DNA of 64,000 bases from Rhodospirillales bacterium (GTDB lineage Bacteria > Pseudomonadota > Alphaproteobacteria > UBA8366 > JADFVY01), in assembly GCA_020356105.1 (NCBI GenBank), contig CP070634.1, positions 3,011,754-3,075,753 on the forward strand, read 5' to 3'. Within the stretch, counting starts at the first letter, position 1. Each line of letters starts with the position of its first letter. The notes under the pieces were generated by a model. The model had not been told where the DNA came from. It saw only the letters and a program-made list of their open reading frames with translations, and searched no databases. This document shows, piece after piece, positions 56,442-64,000 of this stretch. A program made the translations under genes and the position numbers.

Positions 56442-57766
56442 GGCCCGCCTCCGCCGCCCGCCGCTGTGGTTCGGCCAAGCAGCAAGGTGGGCTCGCGGTG
56501 TGCCAGGAGCCCGCGCGGTCGCCAGACCATGATCGCGACCATGAGCCCGCCGAACGCGAGCATCCGGTATTCGGACAATTCGCGGAACAGTTCGGTGCCG
56601 CCGATCAGCACGACCGCGGCCAAAACGACGCCGATCTGACTGCCCATGCCCCCCAGCACGACAATCGCGAGAATGACCGCGGACTCGACGAAGGTGAAGC
56701 TCTCCGGGCTGATGAAGCCCTGCCGGGTTGCGAAGAAGGAGCCGGCGAAACCGCCGAACATGGCACCGATGGCGAAGGCGGTCAGCTTGGTATTGGTCGG
56801 GTTGATGCCGAGCGAGCGGCATGCGATCTCGTCTTCGCGCAGCGCCTCCCAGGCCCGTCCGACCGGCAGCTTGCGGATTCGCAGCGTGAAGAAGTTGGTG
56901 ATCAGGGCGAGCACCAGGATCAGGTAATACAGGAAGATGATCCGGTGCATCGAGGAGTAGTCCCAGCCGAAGAGCTGGTGAAACGCCGTTTCGCCCTCGG
57001 CCGGCCGGCGCGTGAACTCGAAGCCGAAGAAGCTGGGCCGGGGGATGCCCGAGAGCCCGTCCGGCCCCCGTGTGAACGAGTACCAGTTGAGCAGGATGAC
57101 CCGGATGATCTCGCCGAAGCCGAGCGTGACGATGGCGAGATAGTCGCCGCGCAGGCGCAGGACGGGAAACCCGAGCAGGACACCGAAACTCGCCGCAAAC
57201 AGGCCGGCGAGCGGCAGACAGGCCCAGAATGACAGATCGAAATGCAGTGCGATCAGGGCATAGGAATAGGCTCCGACCGCATAGAATGCGACATAGCCGA
57301 GGTCGAGCAATCCGGCCAGCCCGACCACGATGTTCAGGCCCCAGCCGAGCATGATGTAGGTCAGGACGAGCGTTGCCACGTCGACGACATAGCGGTTGCC
57401 GGACCAGATGATGGGGACGGCGACGGCAAGCGCGAACAGGCTTATGCCGGCATATTTCGAGTAGTGCAGCACCTCGGCGCCGATTCGGTCCATCACCCGT
57501 TCGCGAGCGCCGCGGTCGAGCGGCCGCGCGCGTTGCCGCCACAGGACCAGGAGGAACCGGCCCACGAATACCAGACCCACTGCGATGCCGACCACGGTGG
57601 GGCGAAACTCGATTCCGAGGCCGCCCTGCTGGTCGACGGTGCGCATGCCGATGACCGTGATCGCGAGAACCAGGGCTATGAACGCCGCAAGACCCGCCTC
57701 CTTCGCGGCGGCAACGAGGCCGACGCCGGACAGCGCGGCAAAACGGGGCTGCGAGGTCGCCGCCAT
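56438..57766 (-). CDS. livM: branched-chain amino acid ABC transporter permease LivM
   Basis: 442 aa with about nine to ten hydrophobic segments and the LivM motifs 'GLNIVVGLAGLLDLGYVAFYAVGAYSYALI', 'LRLRGDYLAIVTLGFGEIIRV' and 'GRAWEALREDEIACRSLGINPTNTKLTAFAIGAMFGGFAGSF' (EAA-like loop contacting the ATPase). The N-terminal 90 residues are an extension with extra membrane segments, as in several alphaproteobacterial LivM proteins. It lies 5 bp after livH. Confidence 0.96.
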   Translation of the reverse strand: MAATSQPRFAALSGVGLVAAAKEAGLAAFIALVLAITVIGMRTVDQQGGLGIEFRPTVVGIAVGLVFVGRFLLVLWRQRARPLDRGARERVMDRIGAEVLHYSKYAGISLFALAVAVPIIWSGNRYVVDVATLVLTYIMLGWGLNIVVGLAGLLDLGYVAFYAVGAYSYALIALHFDLSFWACLPLAGLFAASFGVLLGFPVLRLRGDYLAIVTLGFGEIIRVILLNWYSFTRGPDGLSGIPRPSFFGFEFTRRPAEGETAFHQLFGWDYSSMHRIIFLYYLILVLALITNFFTLRIRKLPVGRAWEALREDEIACRSLGINPTNTKLTAFAIGAMFGGFAGSFFATRQGFISPESFTFVESAVILAIVVLGGMGSQIGVVLAAVVLIGGTELFRELSEYRMLAFGGLMVAIMVWRPRGLLAHREPTLLLGRTTAAGGGGGP

Positions 57767-57771
57767 GGAAC

Positions 57772-58686
<915 letters not shown>

Positions 58687-58904
58687 GCGTCTGCCCGCCG
58701 CCCCTGCTAGGTGGTTTTGTCCCTGCTTTGGCCGCCTGATAGCCAGTTTGGCCCGCCGGATCAAGGCCCGACAGGCAAACACTATGCATGGAATCGAGCC
58801 AGTGTCACGGATTGCCGGCGGCGACGGCGGTTTTCACCTGCGATGACCAGAACTAGACTTCACCGCAGCATGTCCGGTCTTGGCAAGAGGAGAGGGGCGA
58901 AGCC

Positions 58905-59819
58905 ATGCTCGAGCGACGCATAGCCATCGTCGGCGCGGGGCTCATCGGCGGCGGCTGGGTGCTGCATTTCCTGCGCCTCGGCTTTAAGGTGCACATCTAC
59001 GATCCGGCCGGCGGGAGCGCCGAACGGCTCGCCGACGCGGTTCGGGCGAACTGGCCGCTGCTTGGACGCCTGGGGCTGGCGGACGATGCGCGGCCGGATC
59101 GGATCGTCTGGCATGGCGCGGCGGCCGACGCCGTCCGCGAGGCAGCGGTGGTGCTCGAATGCGCGCCGGAACGGCTGGACCTCAAGCAAGGTCTGTTCGC
59201 CGAGCTGGACCGCGCCGCGCCGCCCGATGCGCTGCTGTTTTCCTGCACCTCCAGCTTCACTATCTCGGAGATCCGCGGGCGCACGGCGCGTCCCGCGCGC
59301 TGCCTGCTCGGCCATCCGTTCAACCCGCCGCATATCCTGCGATTGGTCGAGGTGGCCGGGGGTCCGCGGGAGTCCGAACCGGTGCGCCGCGCCATGGCGT
59401 TCTGGCTGTCGGTCGACAAGGTACCGGTCCACCTGCGCAAGGAGCTTCCGGGCCATCTCGTCAACCGCCTGACCGCGGCTTTGTTCCGCGAGGCCGTCCA
59501 CCTGGTGGCGGAGGGCGTGGCCGACATCGAGGACATCGACCGGGCGGTGGCCCTCGGTCCGGGGCCGCGCCTGGCGCTCGCCGGCCCGTTCCTCAACTAT
59601 CATCTCGGCGGCGGCGCCGGCGGTATCGCGCATTACCTCGAGCATCTCGGCCCCAGCCAGGTGGCGCGCTGGAAGACCTTGGGCGCGCCGGAGTTGAGCG
59701 AAGAGGTCAGCGCCCGCATCGTCGCCGGAGTCCGGAGCGAGACGGCCGGCCGCAGCGTCGCCGACCTCGCCGCCGAGCGCGACGAGAAGCTGCTGCGGCT
59801 GGCGGAATTGCTTAGCTGA
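58905..59819 (+). CDS. 3-hydroxyacyl-CoA dehydrogenase family protein (carnitine DH / lambda-crystallin-like)
   Basis: 304 aa. Rossmann motif 'IAIVGAGLIGGGWVLHFLRLGFKVHIYD', 'VLECAPERLDLKQGLFAELD', and the catalytic-His region 'GHPFNPPHILRLVEVAGG', followed by 'LPGHLVNRLTAALFREAVHLVAEGVADIEDIDRAV'. The single-domain layout, with no crotonase part, fits L-carnitine dehydrogenase, lambda-crystallin/gulonate dehydrogenase or related hydroxyacid dehydrogenases rather than beta-oxidation FadB. A GAGGAGAGG site precedes the ATG. The nearest partners are divergent livH and the convergent TRAP operon, so its substrate may be one of the imported acids. Confidence 0.88.
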   Translation: MLERRIAIVGAGLIGGGWVLHFLRLGFKVHIYDPAGGSAERLADAVRANWPLLGRLGLADDARPDRIVWHGAAADAVREAAVVLECAPERLDLKQGLFAELDRAAPPDALLFSCTSSFTISEIRGRTARPARCLLGHPFNPPHILRLVEVAGGPRESEPVRRAMAFWLSVDKVPVHLRKELPGHLVNRLTAALFREAVHLVAEGVADIEDIDRAVALGPGPRLALAGPFLNYHLGGGAGGIAHYLEHLGPSQVARWKTLGAPELSEEVSARIVAGVRSETAGRSVADLAAERDEKLLRLAELLS

Positions 59820-59853
59820 AGCGGCCGCCGGCGGGCGACATTGCCAGGAATGT

Positions 59854-59880
59854 GGCTGGCGCGGCCACTGCGCGCCAGCC
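59854..59880 (+). terminator. hairpin between dehydrogenase and dctM (bidirectional)
   Basis: GGCTGGCGCG (59854-59863) pairs perfectly with CGCGCCAGCC (59871-59880) around a seven-base loop. It lies between the convergent stops at 59819 and 59885. TCTCCTATTT follows on the plus side, so it probably ends the plus-strand transcript and may serve both. Confidence 0.6.
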
Positions 59881-59884
59881 TCTC

Positions 59885-61258
59885 CTATTTGATGATGACC
59901 TCGGGCCCCATCAGCGCCGTCGGCAGCGCCGTCGAAAGCCACGGGATATAGGTCACCATGATCAGGAACAGGAACAGGATGCCCAGCCAGGGCAGGGCGG
60001 CCCGCACGACCCGCAGCATCGGCATGCCGGCGACGCCGGAGGTGACGAAGAGGTTCAGCCCGACCGGTGGCGTGATCATGCCGATCTCCATGTTCACCAC
60101 CATGATGATGCCGAGATGAATCGGATCAACGCCGAGGCTGATGGCGATCGGGAAGACCAGCGGCGCCACAATCACGATCAGCCCCGACGGCTCCATGAAC
60201 TGGCCGCCGATCAGCAGGATGAGGTTGACGATAACCAGGAACATGATCGGCCCGAAGCCGGCCTCGAGCATTGCGCCGGCGATCGCCTGCGGGATCTGCT
60301 CGTCGGTCAGCACATGCTTGAGGATCAGCGCGTTGGCGATGATGAACAGCAGCATGATCGTGGTCTTGCCGGCCTCGAACAGCGAATGCTTGGTGTCGCG
60401 GTGGAAGAACACGGTGATAAGGGCCTGGGGCCGCGAGAGCAGGCTGTAACGCTCTTCACCCTCGCCCTTCAGCGGACCCATGTCCTTGTAGACGAAATTG
60501 GCGATCAGGAAGGCATAGACGGCCGCGACGGCGGCAGCCTCGGTCGGCGTGAAGATACCTCCGTAGATCCCGCCGAGGATGATGACGATCAGGAACAGGC
60601 CCCAGGCGGCGTCCCTGGCGGATGCCAATATCTCGCGCCAGCCGACCCAATCCTGGGCCGGCAGGTGGCGGATCTTCGCCGCAATGTAGATGCCGATCAT
60701 CAGCATCAGCCCGGCGACGATGCCCGGGATGACGCCGGCGAGGAACATCCGGCCCACCGACACGTCGACGGCGGAGGCGTACACGACCATGACGATCGAG
60801 GGCGGGATCAATATGCCCAGCGTGCCGGCGTTGCAGATCACGCCGGCGGCGAAGTCCCGCGTGTAGCCGACCTGGCGCATGCCGGCGATGACGATCGTGC
60901 CGATAGCGACCACGGTGGCCGGCGACGAGCCGGACAGCGCGGCGAACAGCATGCAGGCGAAAACGCCGGCGATCGCAAGGCCACCCTGAAAATGGCCGAC
61001 GCAGGCGATGGCGAAGCGGATGATGCGCCGCGCGACGCCGCCCGTCGACATGAAGGTCGAGGCGAGAATGAAGAACGGGATCGCCAGAAGCGTATAATGC
61101 CCGGCGAAGGCGTTGAACAGCGTCTGCGCGATCGAACCGAGCGAGCTGTCCGAGAAGATCATGAGGAAGATGATCGAACTGAGGCCCAGCGAAACCGCGA
61201 TCGGCACGCCGATCAGCATGAAGCCGATGACCATCGCAAAGAGGAAGACGACATCCAT
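59885..61258 (-). CDS. dctM: TRAP transporter large permease DctM
   Basis: 457 aa with about 12 hydrophobic segments. DctM motifs are 'GVPIAVSLGLSSIIFLM', 'AIPFFILASTFMSTGGVARRIIRFA', 'AALSGSSPATVVAIGTIVIAGM', 'GILIPPSIVMVVYA', 'TEAAAVAAVYAF' and 'GMITPPVGLNLFV'. An unusually long cytoplasmic loop after 'YAFLIANFVYKDMGPLKGEGEERY' (about 245-285) is inserted between halves, as in a subset of DctM proteins. With DctQ and DctP it imports a carboxylate by sodium symport. It starts 3 bp past the dctQ stop. Confidence 0.96.
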   Translation of the reverse strand: MDVVFLFAMVIGFMLIGVPIAVSLGLSSIIFLMIFSDSSLGSIAQTLFNAFAGHYTLLAIPFFILASTFMSTGGVARRIIRFAIACVGHFQGGLAIAGVFACMLFAALSGSSPATVVAIGTIVIAGMRQVGYTRDFAAGVICNAGTLGILIPPSIVMVVYASAVDVSVGRMFLAGVIPGIVAGLMLMIGIYIAAKIRHLPAQDWVGWREILASARDAAWGLFLIVIILGGIYGGIFTPTEAAAVAAVYAFLIANFVYKDMGPLKGEGEERYSLLSRPQALITVFFHRDTKHSLFEAGKTTIMLLFIIANALILKHVLTDEQIPQAIAGAMLEAGFGPIMFLVIVNLILLIGGQFMEPSGLIVIVAPLVFPIAISLGVDPIHLGIIMVVNMEIGMITPPVGLNLFVTSGVAGMPMLRVVRAALPWLGILFLFLIMVTYIPWLSTALPTALMGPEVIIK

Positions 61259-61261
61259 GGG

Positions 61262-61915
61262 TCAGCCCTCCTTCTTCGCCTCGGCGGCCACTTCCTCCAT
61301 CAGGTCCTCGGCCTCGTGGCTGGCAATGATGGTGTCCTGCTGGCCGGTCAGGACCCGCCAGCCGACCTGAAGGAAGCGGAAGGTGAGAAGGAAGAGTCCC
61401 AGCGGCAGGGCCGCATAGGGGATGAACCGCGGCAGTTTCTCGTATGCCTCCCCCTGGTTCATCGGTCCCTCGATGAAACGCAGGAAATCGAGCATCGGAA
61501 TGTCGTTGACCTCGTACCAGGCCTGATCCTTGAGCGTGCCGTCGAGCATCGGCAGCGCGGCGAACGGTGCCCAGTAGTTCCACGACCCGATCAGCAGCAG
61601 GACGCTGAAGGCGAGGCAGGCGCCGACGGCCAGCAGCGAGAGCAGACGGCGCGGACCGGGCGAGAGCAGATTGAGCACGACGTCGACGCCGAGATGCGCA
61701 CGTGTCTTCACGCAGTAGGATGCGCCCAGCAGCACCAGCCAGGCGAACAGGACCGCGGTGGTTTCCAGCGCCCACAGGATGTTGGAGTTGAACACGTAGC
61801 GCGCGACGACGTTGGCGAACGTGACGACCGCCATCAGGCCGAGGATGCCGGCGATCAGCGTCTCCTCGATCTCGTTGATCACGCGCCCGAGCTTGCTCTT
61901 GGGCTCGTAATGCAT
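61262..61915 (-). CDS. dctQ: TRAP transporter small permease DctQ
   Basis: 217 aa with four main hydrophobic segments ('TLIAGILGLMAVVTFANVVARYVF', 'TTAVLFAWLVLLGASYC', 'LLSLLAVGACLAFSVLLLIGSW', 'LPLGLFLLTFRFL'). The stretch 'ARYVFNSNILWALETTAVLFAWLVLLGASYCVKTRAHLGVDVVL' is the DctQ family hallmark. An insertion of about 60 residues (about 115-160) between the third and fourth segments is longer than usual. The start is the ATG at 61915. Second gene of dctP-dctQ-dctM. Confidence 0.93.
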   Translation of the reverse strand: MHYEPKSKLGRVINEIEETLIAGILGLMAVVTFANVVARYVFNSNILWALETTAVLFAWLVLLGASYCVKTRAHLGVDVVLNLLSPGPRRLLSLLAVGACLAFSVLLLIGSWNYWAPFAALPMLDGTLKDQAWYEVNDIPMLDFLRFIEGPMNQGEAYEKLPRFIPYAALPLGLFLLTFRFLQVGWRVLTGQQDTIIASHEAEDLMEEVAAEAKKEG

Positions 61916-61951
61916 GGCTCAGCCCCCCAGCCGAGATCCTGTTCAAGAAGG

Positions 61952-61978
61952 GCGCGGCCCGGTCCGGCCGGGCCGCGC
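61952..61978 (-). terminator. intercistronic hairpin between dctP and dctQ
   Basis: GCGCGGCCCGG (61952-61962) pairs perfectly with CCGGGCCGCGC (61968-61978) around a five-base loop. It lies 21 bp past the dctP stop and 37 bp before dctQ, with no T-tract on the minus strand. Such hairpins after the binding-protein gene stabilise the 5' message or partly terminate it, giving more binding protein than permease. Confidence 0.6.
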
Positions 61979-61998
61979 GTAGCGCTTGTCCGCGCTTT

Positions 61999-63003
61999 CT
62001 AGTTGGTCGCGTTGGCGGCTTGGGCCGCCATGATCAGGTCGTCCCCGATGTCCTTTTCGAATTTTGTCCAGACCGGCTTCATCGCCGTGACCCACTCGGC
62101 GCGCTGCTGTGTCGACAGCGTGCGGATGACGCCGCCAGCCGCGATGATGGCCTGTTTGGCCTCTTCGTTGACACGGGTCGATTCCGCGTTCCGTGTCTCG
62201 GTGACCTCGTCGAGGATGGTCTTGAGCTGGCCGCGGACGTCACCGGGAAGTCCATCCCACCACTCCGTCGAGGCGACGACCAGATAGTCAATGATGCCGT
62301 GGTTGGTCTCGGTGATCCCGTCCTGGACCTCGAAGAATTTCTGGCCGTAGATGTTCGACCAGGTGTTCTCCTGGCCGTCGACGACACCGGTCTGAAGGGC
62401 ACCGTACACCTCCGAGAACGCCATCTTCTGCGGGTTGGCCTTCAGCGCCTCCATCTGCGCGACGAGCACGTCGGAGGGCTGGACCCGGAACTTGAGGCCC
62501 GCAGCGTCGGCCGGCACCAGCAACGGCTTCTTCGCCGACATCTGCTTCATGCCGTTGTGCCAGAATGCAAGGCCCTGCAGGCCGCGGCGGCGCATCGAGT
62601 CCTTCAGCTTCTGGCCGTCGGCCGAGGTCTGGAAGCGGTCGACCGCGTTGACGTCGTCAAACATGAACGGCAGGTCGAACAGGCGGAACTTCTTGGTGAA
62701 CTTCTCGAATTTCGAAAGCGAGGGTGCCGCGAGCTGGACATCGCCGGCCAGCATCGCCTCGAGCACCTGGTCGTCGTTGTAGAGCTGCGAGTTCGGGAAC
62801 ACCTCCATGCAGGCCTTGCCGTTCATTTCCTCGTTGACGCGCTTGGCCAGCAACGAGGCGGCGATGCCCTTGGGGTGCTTGTCCGCATTGGTAACGTGAC
62901 TGAATTTTATCACGATCTCTCCCGACTCGCAGGCCGCGAGCGCGGTGTTGGCCGTGAATGTGAGCGCCACCGCTGTAGCGGCGGCAAGGGTCAGGAAACG
63001 CAT
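61999..63003 (-). CDS. dctP: TRAP transporter periplasmic substrate-binding protein DctP
   Basis: 334 aa with a signal peptide ('FLTLAAATAVALTFTANTALA'). Mature motifs: 'IVIKFSHVTNADKHPKGIAASLLAKRVNEEM', 'VFPNSQLYNDDQVLEAMLAGDVQLAAPSLSKFEKFTK', 'LKFRVQPSDVLVAQMEAL' (the conserved Arg binding the carboxylate), 'EVYGALQTGVVDGQENTWSNIYGQKFFEVQDGITETNHG'. This is the DctP/C4-dicarboxylate-like subgroup; the exact ligand is not certain. The promoter lies in the gap before 63566. Confidence 0.95.
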   Translation of the reverse strand: MRFLTLAAATAVALTFTANTALAACESGEIVIKFSHVTNADKHPKGIAASLLAKRVNEEMNGKACMEVFPNSQLYNDDQVLEAMLAGDVQLAAPSLSKFEKFTKKFRLFDLPFMFDDVNAVDRFQTSADGQKLKDSMRRRGLQGLAFWHNGMKQMSAKKPLLVPADAAGLKFRVQPSDVLVAQMEALKANPQKMAFSEVYGALQTGVVDGQENTWSNIYGQKFFEVQDGITETNHGIIDYLVVASTEWWDGLPGDVRGQLKTILDEVTETRNAESTRVNEEAKQAIIAAGGVIRTLSTQQRAEWVTAMKPVWTKFEKDIGDDLIMAAQAANATN

Positions 63004-63565
63004 GGTGATCTACCTCCCGTGTAGCGAGTCGCGAGCCGCATTGCTCGTCATGTGTTGCGGCAAGTGACGTTCCGGATCACCAGCAGCGACCGGAACCGCA
63101 TCTGCCAAAAGACAACTCTTATAAATCAGACGATTATCGCCTCCAAGGTCTTTGCTTGCTCCGATGGGGTGGCCGGTGCCCCGACGGCCCCTTCCGATCG
63201 GTCGACGCCAGACGCCGTCCCGAGCCATACACGTGGCGGGCGCGGTACGTCGCGCGTGATCCCGATCGATAGCATAATTCCTCAAGAGAGCCTAAGCGCT
63301 CTTTTGCGCCCGCGCCAATTTTTCTGCGGCCGTGCCAAATTGTCGCGGATCGGGGGGACCGCCCGTAAGCCCTGGCCTGAAGGGCATCGAGGGATATTTG
63401 CGGGCGCTGCGAGACACTGATATAAATCAATGATTGTTAACACCTTCAGGTTATAGTTCGCGGCGCGATTCACAGGCGGCCCGGAGGTGCTGGATGCAGG
63501 AGATTCCAGATGCCGCGACGGCCTTGTCGAGCGCGGGCCGAGGGCCCAGGGGGTAAGCGAGAGGC
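63004..63565. promoter_or_regulatory. dctP / NfnA-like divergent region
   Basis: 562 bp with no supportable gene. It contains the dctP promoter on the left and, at 63417-63430, the candidate FNR/FixK box listed separately. A stem AAGAG-A-GC / GC-G-CTCTT with a CTAA loop, followed by TTT, lies around 63283-63304. Short open frames on both strands show no known protein. Confidence 0.45.
63417..63430 (+). promoter_or_regulatory. candidate FNR/FixK box
   Basis: CTGAT-ATAA-ATCAA matches the TTGAT-N4-ATCAA consensus of FNR/FixK/FnrL regulators in nine of ten positions (the first base is C). It lies 136 bp before the start of the NfnA-like gene, with the AT-rich TGATTGTTAA just after it. This would fit low-oxygen control of a redox enzyme. 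Confidence 0.5.
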
Positions 63566-64000
63566 ATGTCCGGTTTCCCAATTGTTGCCCGAGAAGACTT
63601 CTCCGACACGACATTTCTTCTCGAAGTCCATCATCCGGTGCTGGCCAAGGCCGCAAAACCCGGGCAGTTCGTGATCGTCATGACGCATGCGAAAGGCGAG
63701 CGGATTCCGCTCACCATCGCCGATTTCGACCGTAGCAAGGGCACCATCACCCTGGTCATTCAGGCGGTCGGCAAGACCACCAGGGAGATGCAGGCCAACT
63801 GTGCGGCCGGAACCGAGTTGTTCGGCCTGGTCGGACCGATGGGCGAGCCCAGCCATATCGGCGAGGCGCGCAAGGTCGTCTGCGTCGGCGGCGGGCTGGG
63901 GGTCGCGCCGATCTATCCCCAGGCGCGCGGCTTCAAGGAGAGCGGCGCCTACGTTATCGGCGTCGTCGGCTTCCGCAGCCGCGACCTCGTGTTCTGGGAG
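63566..64000 (+). CDS. NfnA/SudB-like FAD/NAD-binding oxidoreductase subunit, 3' end cut
   Basis: The first 145 codons are present; the gene runs off the right edge. The product starts 'MSGFPIVAREDFSDTTFLLEVHHPVLAKAAKPGQFVIVM', then 'ERIPLTIADFD', 'TLVIQAVGKTTREM', 'ELFGLVGPMGEPSH' and 'VVCVGGGLGVAPIYPQARGFKE'. This is the ferredoxin-NADP-reductase fold of NfnA, SudB and dihydroorotate-dehydrogenase electron-transfer subunits, with the FAD-binding 'RIPLTIAD' and NAD-binding 'GGGLGVAPIYP' motifs. The partner (NfnB/SudA/GltD-like) would be expected just beyond the window. A candidate FNR box lies upstream. Confidence 0.9.
   Translation, partial: MSGFPIVAREDFSDTTFLLEVHHPVLAKAAKPGQFVIVMTHAKGERIPLTIADFDRSKGTITLVIQAVGKTTREMQANCAAGTELFGLVGPMGEPSHIGEARKVVCVGGGLGVAPIYPQARGFKESGAYVIGVVGFRSRDLVFWE

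Noticed and set aside
59852-62002. 716-codon plus-strand frame over dctM-dctQ
   Set aside because: Antisense shadow with Asp/His/Gln-rich composition; dctM and dctQ motifs are unambiguous on the other strand.

Overview
The window is 64 kb of GC-rich DNA (roughly two-thirds GC) from an alphaproteobacterium, most likely a Rhodospirillales-type lineage. The evidence is the complete CckA-ChpT-CtrA phosphorelay with SciP, a GAAC-N7-GAAC type LexA box before recA, a one-cysteine DksA, small DUF1127 and DUF3553 proteins, an alphaproteobacterial-type FliJ and a DUF6867 gene inside a liv operon. I see no rRNA, tRNA, CRISPR array, insertion sequence or phage gene. It reads as ordinary chromosome, with one gene cut at each edge.

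Layout. (a) 1-16.2 kb is a formate dehydrogenase and molybdenum-cofactor locus: a cut NTF2/SnoaL-like gene, moaA, fdhD, three tandem degenerate GGDEF-domain genes, mobA, a membrane protein translationally coupled to the FDH catalytic subunit, a DUF1127 gene, then response regulator, hybrid kinase and PhnD-like binding protein (read right to left), then a fused NuoE-NuoF-type FDH diaphorase subunit and a DUF3553 gene. (b) 16.3-31.2 kb is a cell-cycle, motility and chemotaxis block: chpT, cheA-cheY-cheB-cheR, ctrA, fliJ-like, sciP, an intact diguanylate cyclase, dksA, a second cheY preceded by a perfect CtrA box, an AMIN-like-repeat protein, and cckA. (c) 31.4-41.5 kb is housekeeping: a ketopantoate-reductase-like gene, a PA2779-family gene, recA, alaS, two small exported proteins, icd and a LOG-family gene. 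(d) 41.7-47 kb holds cytochrome c' plus a diheme cytochrome, a LysM protein, psd, pssA and a third CDP-alcohol-type enzyme. (e) 47-53.1 kb holds an RND efflux pump under a PadR regulator with a clear operator-promoter, then an MDR dehydrogenase. (f) 53.2-63 kb is transport: a complete livKHMGF set, a 3-hydroxyacyl-CoA-dehydrogenase-like gene and a TRAP dctPQM operon. (g) The right edge carries the start of an NfnA/SudB-like flavoprotein behind a candidate FNR box.

How the parts work together. MoaA and MobA make the bis-MGD cofactor, FdhD supplies the sulfido ligand, and the two FDH subunits pass electrons from formate to NAD. A periplasmic-binding-protein/kinase/regulator set sits between the two FDH subunit genes and may control them. 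The three GGDEF-like proteins have lost the GGDEF active site but each keeps an RxxD I-site, so they look like c-di-GMP receptors rather than enzymes; one also carries a CZB zinc site with the same residue spacing as E. coli DgcZ. The only intact GGDEF enzyme of the window lies between sciP and dksA. CckA passes phosphate through ChpT to CtrA; CtrA boxes, one perfect and several near-matches, lie before cheY, ctrA and sciP, tying motility to the cell-cycle relay. The receptor-like GGDEF trio near the CtrA/chemotaxis block is the most unusual part of the window.
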